Below are positions 32,608-40,580 of a stretch of DNA of 40,776 nt, piece after piece. The DNA is from Nitrospirillum pindoramense (lineage in GTDB: Bacteria; Pseudomonadota; Alphaproteobacteria; Azospirillales; Azospirillaceae). The position numbers were made by a program, and so were the translations under genes. Numbering within the stretch: the stretch's first letter is position 1; the number at the start of each line of letters is the position of its first letter. The DNA is taken from NCBI RefSeq assembly GCF_007827955.1, contig NZ_VITR01000027.1, positions 1-40,776 on the forward strand, written 5' to 3'. The notes under the pieces were generated by a model, which was given only the letters and a program-made list of their open reading frames with translations, did no database searches and was not told the origin of the DNA.

Positions 32608-35040
32608 ATGGGGACAGGAATGGAAGCGAAGACCGACCGCCGCAGCGGGCGCCGGGTTCTGGCATGGTTGGGCGGGATCGCCGGCGTGGCGGTGGTGGGT
32701 ATCGCCGGCCTGGGCACCTGGTCGGCCTGGAGCCTGAACGCCAGCCTGCCCCAGCTGGAGGGCACGGCCGCCATCCCCGGCCTGTCCGCCCCGGTGACGG
32801 TGGAGCGGGACGAGAACGGCGTTCCCACCCTGACGGGCCCCGACCGCACCAGCCTGATGTACGCCCTGGGTTTCCTGCATGCCCAGGAGCGGTATTTCCA
32901 GATGGACCTGATGCGGCGCAGCGCCGCCGGTGAGCTGTCTGAACTGGTGGGGCCGGCGGTGGCCAAGGTGGACACCCCCCATCGCCTGCACCGCTTCCGC
33001 GCCCGGGCCCACGCCGCCGTCGAGCGGGCCGGCCCGGAGGAGCGGGCGATGCTGACCGCCTACACCGCCGGCGTGAACGCCGGGCTGAACGGGCTGAAGC
33101 GCGCGCCCTTCGAATACACGCTGCTGCGCCAGCAGCCCAAGCCGTGGAGCCTGGAGGACACGCTGCTGGTCGTGGACGCCATGTATTTCGACCTGCAGTC
33201 CTCTGACGGATGGGAGGAGCGCCGTCTGGCGCTGGCCATCGACCAGATGGGCCCTGCCATGGCCAATTTCCTTTATCCCCAGAGCACGGAGCTGGACGCC
33301 CCCCTGGACGGCAGCACGCTGCCCGAGCCGCCCATGCCCGAAAGCTACACCCCCGCCGTGAAGGTGGGGGCGGCGGCCCCCGAGCAGGGCGAGGGGGAGG
33401 CGATGATCCCCGGCAGCAACAACTGGGCGGTCAGCGGCGCGCTGACCGGCACCGGGGCCGCCATGGTGGCCAATGACATGCACCTGAGCCTGCGGGCACC
33501 CAACACCTGGTACCGCGCCCGCCTGGTGGTGAAGCCCGCCGGGGCCGACGCCCCCACCCTGGATCTGATCGGCGTCACCCTGCCGGGCAATCCGCTGCTG
33601 GTGGTGGGCAGCAACAAGCGCATCGCCTGGGGGTACACCGACGCCTATGTCGACACCGGCGACGTCGTCGTCCTGGAACCGGTGGACGGCGACGCCGACC
33701 GCTACAAGACGCCGGATGGGCCCAAGACCCTGGAAAAGCACCGGGAGGTGCTGTGCCCCGCCCCGACCTGCCCCAGCATCACAGTGGAGGACAGCGACTG
33801 GGGCCCGGTGGTCGGCACCGACGCCCAGGGGCGCAAGCTGGCCTATCGCTGGGTGGCGCACGACGTGGGGGCGGAGGTGATGTCCGCCGGCGCCGCCCTG
33901 GAACGGGCGGGCTCGGTGGATGAGGCGGTGGCCATCGCCCACCGGCTGCCCATCCCGAATGAGAACATGATGGTGGTCGATACCAAGGGCAACCTGGCCT
34001 GGACCATCGTCGGCCTGGTGCCGCGCCGCTTCGGCCATGACGGCACGCTGCCCGTCAGCTGGGCCGATGGCAAGGCGGGCTGGAACGGCTATCTGTCGCC
34101 GGCGGAGGTGCCGGTGATCTCCAACCCCGCCAACGGCCGGCTGTGGACGGCCAACACCCGCGTGGTGGGCGGCGACGCGTTGGCCAAGCTGGGCTTCGGC
34201 GGCTATGCCCTGGGCGGCAGGGCCGGACAGATTCGCGACGACTTGGCCGCCCGCGACCATTTCGCCGAAAAGGATATGCTGGACATTCAGCTGGACGACC
34301 GGGCGCCCATGCTGGATTTCTGGCAGCGGCTGATGCTGCAGGCCCTGGGTGAACGGGCCAGCGATCAGGCGCTGGCCAACCTGGTGGCGCCGGTGGAAAG
34401 CTGGGGCGGCCGGGCCGCCATCCCCTCCGTCGGGTATCGCCTGGTGCGCAGCTTCCGCACCGCCGTGGTTGACAGGCTGTACCAGGCGTACACCGCCCCG
34501 CTGGCGGGACCCGCCGGGGACCACGCCAGCGACCTGGTCAGCCATCAGGCCGAGGGGCCGGCCCGCCGCCTGCTGACGGCCAAGTCGCCCGGCCTGGTAC
34601 CGCCCGGATACAAGAGCTGGGACGCACTGATCGACGCCGCCCTGAAGGATGTGCGTGAGCGTCTGGCCCAGAACGGCGGCGACATCGCGCGTTTCACCTG
34701 GGGCGACCGCAACCGCCTGGCCATCCATCACCCCCTGTCGGCCGTGGCCCCGGTGCTGGCGCCCTATCTCGACCCGCCGTCGGAGCCGGTGGCCGGCGAT
34801 CTGTTCCAGCCGCGCGTGACGGCGCCCAACTTCGGCGCCTCTGAACGGCTGGTGGTGTCGCCGGGGCATGAGGACACCGGCCTGTTCCACATGCCCACGG
34901 GGCAAAGCGGCCACCCGCTGTCGCCCTATTACAACAAGGGGCATGAGGACTGGGTTCAGGGCCGCGCCACCCCGCTGCTGCCCGGCGCCACCCGCTGGCG
35001 CCTGACCCTGGAACCCGCGGCGGGAACCACCCCGCCCTGA
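32608..35040 (+). CDS. Penicillin acylase family protein (Ntn hydrolase)
   Basis: This 810-residue precursor of the S45 family hydrolyses amide bonds of acylated amines; relatives include penicillin G acylase and acyl-homoserine-lactone acylases such as PvdQ and QuiP. An N-terminal membrane segment (about 18-43) precedes the alpha chain, with ERDENGVPTLTG and LGFLHAQERYFQMDLMRR. Autocleavage is expected before Ser270 in GSNNWAVSG, releasing the beta chain; NDMHLSLRAPNTWY and the Asn-containing SNPANGRLWTANTR are typical. The substrate is unknown. A second ATG at 32620 is better placed after GGGG and may be the true start. Divergent from kynU. Confidence 0.9.
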   Translation: MGTGMEAKTDRRSGRRVLAWLGGIAGVAVVGIAGLGTWSAWSLNASLPQLEGTAAIPGLSAPVTVERDENGVPTLTGPDRTSLMYALGFLHAQERYFQMDLMRRSAAGELSELVGPAVAKVDTPHRLHRFRARAHAAVERAGPEERAMLTAYTAGVNAGLNGLKRAPFEYTLLRQQPKPWSLEDTLLVVDAMYFDLQSSDGWEERRLALAIDQMGPAMANFLYPQSTELDAPLDGSTLPEPPMPESYTPAVKVGAAAPEQGEGEAMIPGSNNWAVSGALTGTGAAMVANDMHLSLRAPNTWYRARLVVKPAGADAPTLDLIGVTLPGNPLLVVGSNKRIAWGYTDAYVDTGDVVVLEPVDGDADRYKTPDGPKTLEKHREVLCPAPTCPSITVEDSDWGPVVGTDAQGRKLAYRWVAHDVGAEVMSAGAALERAGSVDEAVAIAHRLPIPNENMMVVDTKGNLAWTIVGLVPRRFGHDGTLPVSWADGKAGWNGYLSPAEVPVISNPANGRLWTANTRVVGGDALAKLGFGGYALGGRAGQIRDDLAARDHFAEKDMLDIQLDDRAPMLDFWQRLMLQALGERASDQALANLVAPVESWGGRAAIPSVGYRLVRSFRTAVVDRLYQAYTAPLAGPAGDHASDLVSHQAEGPARRLLTAKSPGLVPPGYKSWDALIDAALKDVRERLAQNGGDIARFTWGDRNRLAIHHPLSAVAPVLAPYLDPPSEPVAGDLFQPRVTAPNFGASERLVVSPGHEDTGLFHMPTGQSGHPLSPYYNKGHEDWVQGRATPLLPGATRWRLTLEPAAGTTPP

Positions 35041-35210
35041 ACCGTAGTTTGGGTATTGCAAAATGCGTGATGGCATTGACAGCGATGCTGTCACGCTTTC
35101 GGCAATTCCTGCCGGCTTTTTGCAGGAACCCGGCAGGATTTTCCCGCGCCACCCTGTCCTTCAACGCCGCCGCTTATGCAGTAATGCATTGATTCCGCTT
35201 AGATCATTGC
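35041..35210. other. Structured 170-bp intergenic region
   Basis: The space after the acylase gene contains TGACAGC-GAT-GCTGTCA (35077-35093, perfect 7-bp stem) and competing stems around 35106-35142: TTCCTGC can pair with GCAGGAA, or CCTGCCGG with CCGGCAGG, but not both at once. No open frame is convincing. It could hold the acylase terminator and the promoter of the next gene. Confidence 0.5.
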
Positions 35211-35212
35211 AT
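35184..35212. promoter_or_regulatory. Long dyad upstream of the unknown 35.3-kb gene
   Basis: ATGCATTGAT (35184-35193) and ATCATTGCAT (35203-35212) are inverted with 9 of 10 bases matching around a 9-bp spacer, 52 bp before the start codon used here. The size suits a dimeric regulator. It also overlaps an alternative ATG at 35211. Confidence 0.5.
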
Positions 35213-35264
35213 GGCCCGTCCTGTGCTTGGGCATCCCCGGTTTCATCTGCGGGGTGCCTGCATC

Positions 35265-36395
35265 ATGGATGGTGGCGTTGTTTCCGGCCTGAGTTCGACC
35301 GAGTCCGCCGGCCTGGAGACGGAGGCGCCCAGCGGCTCCTTCGCCCGGGCCTATCAAGAGGCGCACGCCGCCGCCGGTATCCAGCGCCTGGCCGTGACGC
35401 CGGTGCTGGAGATGATGGACCTGACGGGCGACGCGCACGCGCTGGACGCCTATCTCGCCCGCGCCCATGCCGATCTGGCGCTGACCAGCGACAACGTCGA
35501 CCGGCTGAAGGGCAACCTGCACCTGGTGTTCCTATTCCGCGATTTCCGCCACCGCCTGGTCCGCGCCATGGAACGCATGAAGGACACGGGCGCCGGCCCC
35601 TTCGCGGCGTTGCCCGAGTGGATGAGCGCCCACCACCGTTTCGGCCTGCTGCGCACCGCTGGCTGCCTGGGCCTGAACAAGGAACTGGACCTGTGGATGG
35701 CGGACCTTGAGGCGCGCGGGGCCCCGCAGGCGCCCATCGCCTGTCCCTTCGGCCGCATGGCGCGGGCCGCGGGCCGCTTCTTCTCCGCCTCCGCCCTGTA
35801 TCGCCGCGCCGACCATTCGGTGCTGAGCATCGCCAAGACCGGCAGCAACACCGCCCTGCATGTGTGCTGGAGCCTGGTGGAGGCCGCCTACTACCTGGGC
35901 GTGGACCTGCCGCCGGCGGAGTGGCGGGCCATGCTGTGGCGGTCGCGCAAGGAGATCGCCACCCTGGCCTCCGGCAGCCTGGGCATGATCGTGGCCTTTC
36001 TGGAGGCCGCCCACCTACATCCCCATGGCGACTCGGCCGTGAACCCGACCACCCAGGAGGGCTCGCCCTTTCGCCTGGTGGGGGAGGGGGCGGACCGCCG
36101 CCTGGACCTGCGGCTGGACGGCATCGCCCCGGTCAGCACCGGCCACGACCGGCTGTTCACCGGCTGCCCCGCCTTCCATGTCAGCGGTATGATCGACACC
36201 TATCTCACCTGGGTGCTGGACATCGCCCTGCACCATGGGCTTAACCGCCAGCCGGCGCCCGCTCCGGCCCTGGTGCCCGCCCTGGGCCTGACCCCGGTCT
36301 TGGGGCCCAGCCTGTTGGGGGCCACGGTGCCCTCGCTGGGGGCAGGCCGCGCCATGACGCAGCAGGTGGCGGCAGCACCATCGCGCGACCCCTGA
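35265..36395 (+). CDS. Hypothetical protein, no recognised family
   Basis: I do not recognise this 376-residue protein. It appears soluble and largely helical, with conserved-looking blocks such as LHLVFLFRDFRHRLVRAMERM, WMSAHHRFGLLRTAG and LHVCWSLVEAAYYLG. There is no signal peptide or clear membrane segment, and no P-loop, Rossmann or metal-cluster motif. Cysteines and histidines are scattered (HLHPHGD near 250). The last 50 residues become a Pro/Ala/Leu-rich repeat-like tail (APAPALVPALGLTPVLGP). The ATG at 35265 is preferred over 35211 because the 18 codons between them lack the strong G/C third-position bias of the rest. Ribosome site GGGG is weak. A long dyad upstream suggests dedicated regulation. 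Confidence 0.75.
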   Translation: MDGGVVSGLSSTESAGLETEAPSGSFARAYQEAHAAAGIQRLAVTPVLEMMDLTGDAHALDAYLARAHADLALTSDNVDRLKGNLHLVFLFRDFRHRLVRAMERMKDTGAGPFAALPEWMSAHHRFGLLRTAGCLGLNKELDLWMADLEARGAPQAPIACPFGRMARAAGRFFSASALYRRADHSVLSIAKTGSNTALHVCWSLVEAAYYLGVDLPPAEWRAMLWRSRKEIATLASGSLGMIVAFLEAAHLHPHGDSAVNPTTQEGSPFRLVGEGADRRLDLRLDGIAPVSTGHDRLFTGCPAFHVSGMIDTYLTWVLDIALHHGLNRQPAPAPALVPALGLTPVLGPSLLGATVPSLGAGRAMTQQVAAAPSRDP

Positions 36396-36480
36396 CCTTG
36401 ATTAGCGGGACCTGACAGGGTAAGGCCTGGGTCGAGCGCGGCACCACCTGATCGCGTTCCGCTCCAGGGACCCCATTGTC

Positions 36481-37176
36481 ATGAAGCCAGAGGAAATCCA
36501 GGCGCGGGTGCTGTACCGCGACGCGCTGATGTTGATCATCGACAAGCCGGCCGGCCTGCCCGTGCATGCCGGCCCCGGCGGCGGCGACAACCTGGAACGC
36601 CATTTCGACGCCCTGCGCTTCGGCTTGCCCCGAGCCCCCACCCTGGCCCACCGCCTGGACCGCGACACCAGCGGCTGCCTGGTGCTGGGCCGCCACCCCA
36701 AGGCGCTGCGCAAGCTGGGCAAGCTGTTCCAGGAGGGACGGGTGTCCAAGACCTATTGGGCGGTGGTGGCGGGATCACCGCCGGCGGAGGAGGGCCATAT
36801 CGAGGCCAGCCTGTTCAAGCGCACCAACAAGAATGGCTGGAAGATGGAGGTGGTGCCCGACGGCACGCCCGACAGCCAGGCCAGCGTCACCGACTACAAG
36901 GTGCGCGGGCGGGCGGAGACGCCGGACGGCCCCCTCACCTGGGTCGAGCTGTATCCCCGCACCGGCCGCACCCACCAGATCCGCGTCCACATGGCCCATG
37001 TCGGCTGCCCCCTGCTGGGCGACCCGGCCTATGGCGGCCCCCCCGGCGCCCTGCACCTGCATTCCCGCGGCATCGTCCTGCCGCTCTATCCCAGCCGCGA
37101 TCCCGTGGGCGCCGAAGCCCCCGTGCCCGCCCACTTGCGCGCGGCGCTGAAGCGCTGCGGCTGGGCGGGGGAGTGA
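36481..37176 (+). CDS. RluA family pseudouridine synthase
   Basis: This enzyme isomerises specific uridines in rRNA or tRNA to pseudouridine. The 231-residue protein has the catalytic motif HRLDRDTSGCLVL with Asp60. IIDKPAGLPVHAGPGG precedes it, and the C-terminal GRTHQIRVHMAHVGCPLLGDPAYG block is the second family signature. There is no N-terminal S4 domain, so it resembles RluA or the short alphaproteobacterial RluC/D-like forms; the target site cannot be assigned. AGGGA lies about 10 nt upstream of the ATG. It is convergent with the ABM monooxygenase gene. Confidence 0.93.
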   Translation: MKPEEIQARVLYRDALMLIIDKPAGLPVHAGPGGGDNLERHFDALRFGLPRAPTLAHRLDRDTSGCLVLGRHPKALRKLGKLFQEGRVSKTYWAVVAGSPPAEEGHIEASLFKRTNKNGWKMEVVPDGTPDSQASVTDYKVRGRAETPDGPLTWVELYPRTGRTHQIRVHMAHVGCPLLGDPAYGGPPGALHLHSRGIVLPLYPSRDPVGAEAPVPAHLRAALKRCGWAGE

Positions 37177-37187
37177 AGTCGGGCGGC

Positions 37188-37484
37188 TTATAGCCAGAGC
37201 GGGTCGATGGGGAAACGGGTGCGCACGACCTTGCCTTCAGGCTGGGCCAGCATCCAGGTACGCCAGGCCTGGAAGTAGGCGCCGGCGTAGTGGGCGTCCA
37301 GGGCCGCCTGGTCCTCGAACACCTCCCACACATAGTAGACGCCGGGCTCATCCTTGGCCGCCGCGAAGTCGAAGCGGCGGCAGCCGGGCTCCAGCCGCGT
37401 CTGTTCGACGTTGACCTGCTGCAGGGCCAGCGCCTGCTCCCGCAGGTCGGGGGCGACTTCCAGGCGGATCAGTTGGGCGATCAT
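37188..37484 (-). CDS. Putative quinol monooxygenase (ABM domain)
   Basis: This 98-residue single-domain protein has the dimeric ferredoxin-like ABM fold: MIAQLIRLEVAPDLREQAL, TRLEPGCRRFDF, YVWEVFEDQAALDAHY and an aromatic-rich C-terminus. Such proteins oxidise quinols or act as small-ligand-binding partners (YgiN-like). The gene is last in a four-gene minus-strand run, 24 bp after the DUF2269 gene, so it is likely co-transcribed. In that context a quinone-related role is plausible but not shown. Confidence 0.88.
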   Translation of the reverse strand: MIAQLIRLEVAPDLREQALALQQVNVEQTRLEPGCRRFDFAAAKDEPGVYYVWEVFEDQAALDAHYAGAYFQAWRTWMLAQPEGKVVRTRFPIDPLWL

Positions 37485-37508
37485 GGGGACGGTCCTTCGG
37501 GGGCAGGA

Positions 37509-37979
37509 TTAAAGGGTGGGCTTGGTGACCATCAGCCAGAGAATGCCCAGCACCGCGGCGAAGGCGGGGAAGCCGAAGGCGAACCAGACCCGGAACAGGC
37601 GGAAATAGGCGGGCGGCAGCGCCTGGCCCGTGCGCACCGCCACCCGCGCCAGGTCCCGCATGCGGATCTGCATCCACACCACCGGTAGCCAGAAGGCGCC
37701 GGTGACGGCGTACAGGATGAGGCTGAGCCCGATCCAACCGCTGAACAGGGGATATCCGGCCAGGTGGGCCAGCGTGCCGCCGGTCAGCGGCTGCGCCACC
37801 ACGGCGGATGCCGTGAAGAGGGTATCGGCCACCACCACGATCTGGGCGGTGTGGGCGATCAGGGCCGCGTCGCGCGTGCGATGGGCCATCAGCATGAAGA
37901 AGGCGATGCCGGCCCCGGTGCCGAACAGCACGGTGGCGCCGATGATGTGGGCGACCTTCACCAAGTCATAGAGGTCCAT
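37509..37979 (-). CDS. DUF2269 family membrane protein
   Basis: This 156-residue integral membrane protein has four hydrophobic segments (about 8-30, 42-64, 76-100, 131-151). The N-terminal KVAHIIGATVLFGTGAGIAF contains a His in a membrane helix, and the ALPPAYFRLFRVWFAFGFPA region is typical of DUF2269. The family function is unknown; the intramembrane histidine would allow haem or quinone interaction, but this is speculation. Its start codon shares one base with the stop of the upstream SDR/DoxX gene (TGATG), so the two are translationally coupled. Confidence 0.88.
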   Translation of the reverse strand: MDLYDLVKVAHIIGATVLFGTGAGIAFFMLMAHRTRDAALIAHTAQIVVVADTLFTASAVVAQPLTGGTLAHLAGYPLFSGWIGLSLILYAVTGAFWLPVVWMQIRMRDLARVAVRTGQALPPAYFRLFRVWFAFGFPAFAAVLGILWLMVTKPTL

Positions 37980-39286
37980 CAGCGCTCATCCAGCAGGGCC
38001 AGGGCCGCCAGCGCCAGCATCGCCGCCGGCAGGGTCTTGAGGAAGGGGCCCATGGGGTCCAGCCACAAGTCCGGCCGCCACAGCGTACCGCCCGCCATGT
38101 ACGCGCCCGACACCGCGACCATGCCCAAAAGGGCGGCCTTGGCCCGCCGCCGAAAGACGACGCCCACGCCCAAGGCGATGTCGACGGCCGATCCCAGCAG
38201 CACCGCCAGGGTGGCCGGCGTCTGGGGCATACCCGCCACAGAGAGGACAGCGGTGGCCTCCGGCACGCGGCAGAGGCCGATAAGGCCGGACGCAATCCAG
38301 AAGATTGCCAGCATTGCCAGCATCGCTGGCTTCAGGAAATAGCTTTTGGCAAACCAGCGCTCCTGCACGCCGGCCGGATAAGCTGTCAGCACGTCGGCCA
38401 ACGACAGGGGCCTGATCGCCAATTCCCGCTCCATGGCGTGGCCGTCGCCGGCGATGCCGGCGCGGAGCTGGTCCAGGGTGGCGGTGCGCAGGGGGCTGCG
38501 CCAGCCGGCCCAGGCCAGGGCGTCGGCGCCTCTGGCCGCCAGCCGCGCCACACCAGGGGGCAGGCGTCCCAAGCGTGCCGCCGGCAGGCCGAGCCAGCGC
38601 CGCAGGGTGCCCACCAGATCGGCCATGGTGACGGCCTGGGGATGCACCAGGTCGATGGCGCGTCGCGCCGGGGTGTCGGGCTGCACCGCCAGCGCCACCG
38701 CCCGCGTCACATCCGTCGCGGCTACCACCTGCACCGTGGCGTCGGCATGGACGACGGGCGTCACGACGGGCAAGGCGGCCAAGCCGCGCAACAGGGCGCT
38801 GCCGCCATAGGCGGCGGGGGCCAGCACCAGGCCGGGGCGCAGGATGATCCAGTCGAGATTGCTGGCGCGCAGCAGATCCTCGGTCGCCAGCTTGGTATCG
38901 TTGAAGCGGTCACCCTGGACGCCCAGGGCGCGATGGGCGGCGACACCGGCGGCGGAGATATGGACCAGGCGCCGTACGCCCTGCCGTACGCATGCCGCCA
39001 CCAGGCGGGCGACCCCGTCACGATGCACCGCCGCCAGATCGTCACGCGGCCCATCCTGTAGCGCGCCGGCGCAATTCACCACCGCCTGGACGTCCGCCAA
39101 CAAGGGCAGCCAGCCCTCCACCGTCGCCGTGGCCACATCGACGCGGACCCAGCGCACCTGAGGCGTTTGTCGCGCTGGGCCGGTGATATCGCGCCCGGTG
39201 CCGGTGACGGCGTGCCCCTCGGCCAGCAGCCGCGCCACGACGTAGGTGCCGATCAGGCCATAGGCCCCGATGACCAGGACGCGCAT
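37979..39286 (-). CDS. NAD(P)H-binding SDR fused to a DoxX-like membrane domain
   Basis: This 435-residue two-part protein has an N-terminal atypical SDR/NmrA-like Rossmann domain (GAYGLIG at 7-13, TGRDITG, VVNCAGALQDG, LVHISAAGV, LDWIILRPGLVL) that lacks the usual YxxxK. From about residue 300 a C-terminal region with four hydrophobic segments (MLAMLAIFWIASGLIGL, TLAVLLGSAVDIALGVG, AALLGMVAVSGAYMAGG, LPAAMLALAALALL) resembles DoxX-like quinone-associated membrane proteins. SDR-DoxX fusions of this kind occur in proteobacteria and lack a defined reaction. The ATG at 39286 gives the canonical MRVLVIGAYG; upstream codons are non-coding. It lies between DCC and DUF2269 genes, coupled to the latter. 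Confidence 0.88.
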   Translation of the reverse strand: MRVLVIGAYGLIGTYVVARLLAEGHAVTGTGRDITGPARQTPQVRWVRVDVATATVEGWLPLLADVQAVVNCAGALQDGPRDDLAAVHRDGVARLVAACVRQGVRRLVHISAAGVAAHRALGVQGDRFNDTKLATEDLLRASNLDWIILRPGLVLAPAAYGGSALLRGLAALPVVTPVVHADATVQVVAATDVTRAVALAVQPDTPARRAIDLVHPQAVTMADLVGTLRRWLGLPAARLGRLPPGVARLAARGADALAWAGWRSPLRTATLDQLRAGIAGDGHAMERELAIRPLSLADVLTAYPAGVQERWFAKSYFLKPAMLAMLAIFWIASGLIGLCRVPEATAVLSVAGMPQTPATLAVLLGSAVDIALGVGVVFRRRAKAALLGMVAVSGAYMAGGTLWRPDLWLDPMGPFLKTLPAAMLALAALALLDER

Positions 39287-39311
39287 GCCCCATCCCCCCG
39301 GCCCGGCCCCC

Positions 39312-39758
39312 TCACAGGATGAACCGGTCCCGCTGTTCCGGGGTGGGAAGGTAACAGACCTGCCGCGTGCCGAACCAGCGCAAGCGGTTGCGCGCGACAA
39401 GGCTGTAGAGCGCGTCGCGCAAGGACCGGGGCAGCAGGCGGCCGAGGGTCAGCAGCGACCAGGGAAAGCCCAGGCACTCGAACACGCGGATGGAACTGTC
39501 GGACTTCACGCGCGCCACGCCCTCCTCCAGCACCAGGTTGGTCTGGTAGTCCACGGGGTCGAGCCCGTAATGCCGATAGAGAGCCGCCCCCAGGGGCGTC
39601 TGCGCCGCCATCAAGCGGAAGCGGCCAGCCGGGTCGTGGCGCATCACGAACTGGGCGAAACCGGAGCAGAGGACGCAATGGCCATCGAAAACAATGATGG
39701 GCTTGTCATCCGGAAACGCCGGCACCGACGGATCATCACGATAGCTGTACGCGGCCAT
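39312..39758 (-). CDS. DCC family thiol-disulfide oxidoreductase-like protein (DUF393)
   Basis: This 148-residue protein of the DCC/DUF393 family is named for the motif DGxCxxC, seen here as FDGHCVLCSGF (Asp25, Cys28, Cys31). The downstream segments RFRLMAAQTPLGAAL, LVLEEGVARVKSDSSIRVFE and LRDALYSLVARNRLRWFG are also typical. The family has a thioredoxin-like fold and presumably performs thiol redox chemistry. The ATG at 39758 is chosen from family length; codons upstream to 39842 look non-coding. It is first in the minus-strand run and 25 bp from the SDR/DoxX gene. Confidence 0.9.
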   Translation of the reverse strand: MAAYSYRDDPSVPAFPDDKPIIVFDGHCVLCSGFAQFVMRHDPAGRFRLMAAQTPLGAALYRHYGLDPVDYQTNLVLEEGVARVKSDSSIRVFECLGFPWSLLTLGRLLPRSLRDALYSLVARNRLRWFGTRQVCYLPTPEQRDRFIL

Positions 39759-39855
39759 GGGATCATCCAGGCGAGATGGGATCGGAGAGACGGTAACCGA
39801 ATCACAGCCATGCAACCCCGTCCTTTTTCCGCCCGGGGGCATGTATATACGCGGA

Positions 39856-39884
39856 TTGACAGGCAGCAGCCCCCGAGTCAGGAT
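39856..39884 (+). promoter_or_regulatory. Possible promoter of the vapBC pair
   Basis: TTGACA (39856-39861) and CAGGAT (39879-39884) are separated by 17 bp, 53 bp upstream of the antitoxin start. The -35 is perfect, the -10 matches three of six positions. No clear operator dyad was recognised. Confidence 0.4.
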
Positions 39885-39894
39885 CCCTCTTCAA

Positions 39895-39920
39895 GCCCAG
39901 CTTCCCGGCCCAGCTTTCCT
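39895..39920. repeat. Imperfect 2 x 13-bp tandem repeat before vapB
   Basis: GCCCAGCTTCCCG is followed immediately by GCCCAGCTTTCCT. The pair lies 17 bp upstream of vapB, in the presumed leader or operator region. Confidence 0.55.
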
Positions 39921-39937
39921 CAGCGGAGAAATGTCCC

Positions 39938-40168
39938 ATGGCCATCACCCGCATCTTCAAGTCCGGCAATAGCCAGGCGGTCCGCATCCCGGCGGAACTG
40001 GCCTATTCCGACACGGGCATCGACCTGCATATCACCCGGGTGGGCGATGTCATCACCATCTTTCCTGCCCGTCGGAACCTGAAGGACGCGGTGGCGGCAG
40101 TGCGCGCCATGCCCAAGCCGCCCACGGTGGAGGCACGGGAGGCCCCGGATATGCCGGAGCGGGAGTAG
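39938..40168 (+). CDS. vapB: VapB/AbrB-type antitoxin
   Basis: This 76-residue antitoxin has an N-terminal swapped-hairpin AbrB/MazE-like DNA-binding domain, readable as TRIFKSGNSQAVRIPAEL (4-21), and a flexible C-terminal tail rich in Pro and charged residues (about 50-76) that would wrap the toxin. Such antitoxins repress their own operon and neutralise a PIN toxin. GGAG lies 9 nt upstream of the ATG. The gene is followed after 19 bp by vapC; its stop codon lies in a tandem microduplication. Confidence 0.9.
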   Translation: MAITRIFKSGNSQAVRIPAELAYSDTGIDLHITRVGDVITIFPARRNLKDAVAAVRAMPKPPTVEAREAPDMPERE

Positions 40169-40183
40169 CCAAAGCGGGAGTGG
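40158..40183. repeat. Tandem microduplication across the vapB stop codon
   Basis: AGCGGGAGTAG (40158-40168) recurs as AGCGGGAGTGG (40173-40183), a 15-bp period. The first copy ends in the vapB TAG stop; the second supplies the GGGAG that serves as ribosome site for vapC. Confidence 0.65.
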
Positions 40184-40187
40184 GGCC

Positions 40188-40580
40188 GTGGCCTTCCTGA
40201 TCGACACCAACATCGCCATCCACGCCAGGGACGGGACGGAGGCGGTGCTGGATAAGCTGGCCGAGCACAGTGGTGCCGTCCTGCTATCCGCGTTGAGCTT
40301 GGCGGAACTTCAGCGTGGTCTTTACAAGGATCCGGTTTACACCGGCCTGCGGCAGGCTCGTTTGAACATCCTTCTCCCCCACATCCCGATCCTGCCGTTC
40401 GATGCCGCGGCGGCGGAGGCGTACGGCCAGATCATCGCCATCTGCGGCTGGGTCAAGGGCCGGGACTATGACCGGATGATCGCCGCCCATGCCATCAGCA
40501 CCGGCTCAATTCTGGTCACCAACAACCTTGCGGATTTCAGCGATATCCCCGGCCTTCGGTTGGAAGATTGGACCCGCTAG
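40188..40580 (+). CDS. vapC: VapC-type PIN domain ribonuclease toxin
   Basis: VapC toxins cut RNA, often initiator tRNA or rRNA, through a metal-dependent PIN active site. The 130-residue protein has Asp6 in LIDTNIAIHA, Glu40 in SLAELQRG, Asp93/Asp95 in GRDYDRMIAAHA and TNNLADF (111-117) with Asp116, the four expected acidic positions. Length is normal, so the toxin looks intact. It starts with GTG at 40188, preceded by GGGAG 7 nt upstream. Its TAG stop is the first triplet of a MITE-like palindromic element, so the C-terminus may have been set by that insertion. Confidence 0.9.
   Translation: MAFLIDTNIAIHARDGTEAVLDKLAEHSGAVLLSALSLAELQRGLYKDPVYTGLRQARLNILLPHIPILPFDAAAAEAYGQIIAICGWVKGRDYDRMIAAHAISTGSILVTNNLADFSDIPGLRLEDWTR

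Noticed and set aside
30242-35040. Quorum-quenching island or antibiotic-resistance region around the penicillin acylase
   Set aside because: There is no luxI/luxR, lactamase or efflux gene nearby; family membership alone does not give this function.
32368-35094. 908-codon minus-strand frame opposite the acylase gene, reaching into the kynU repeat
   Set aside because: Composition of a shadow; the apparent MAINNGWPSITV repeats come from translating the 17-bp array.
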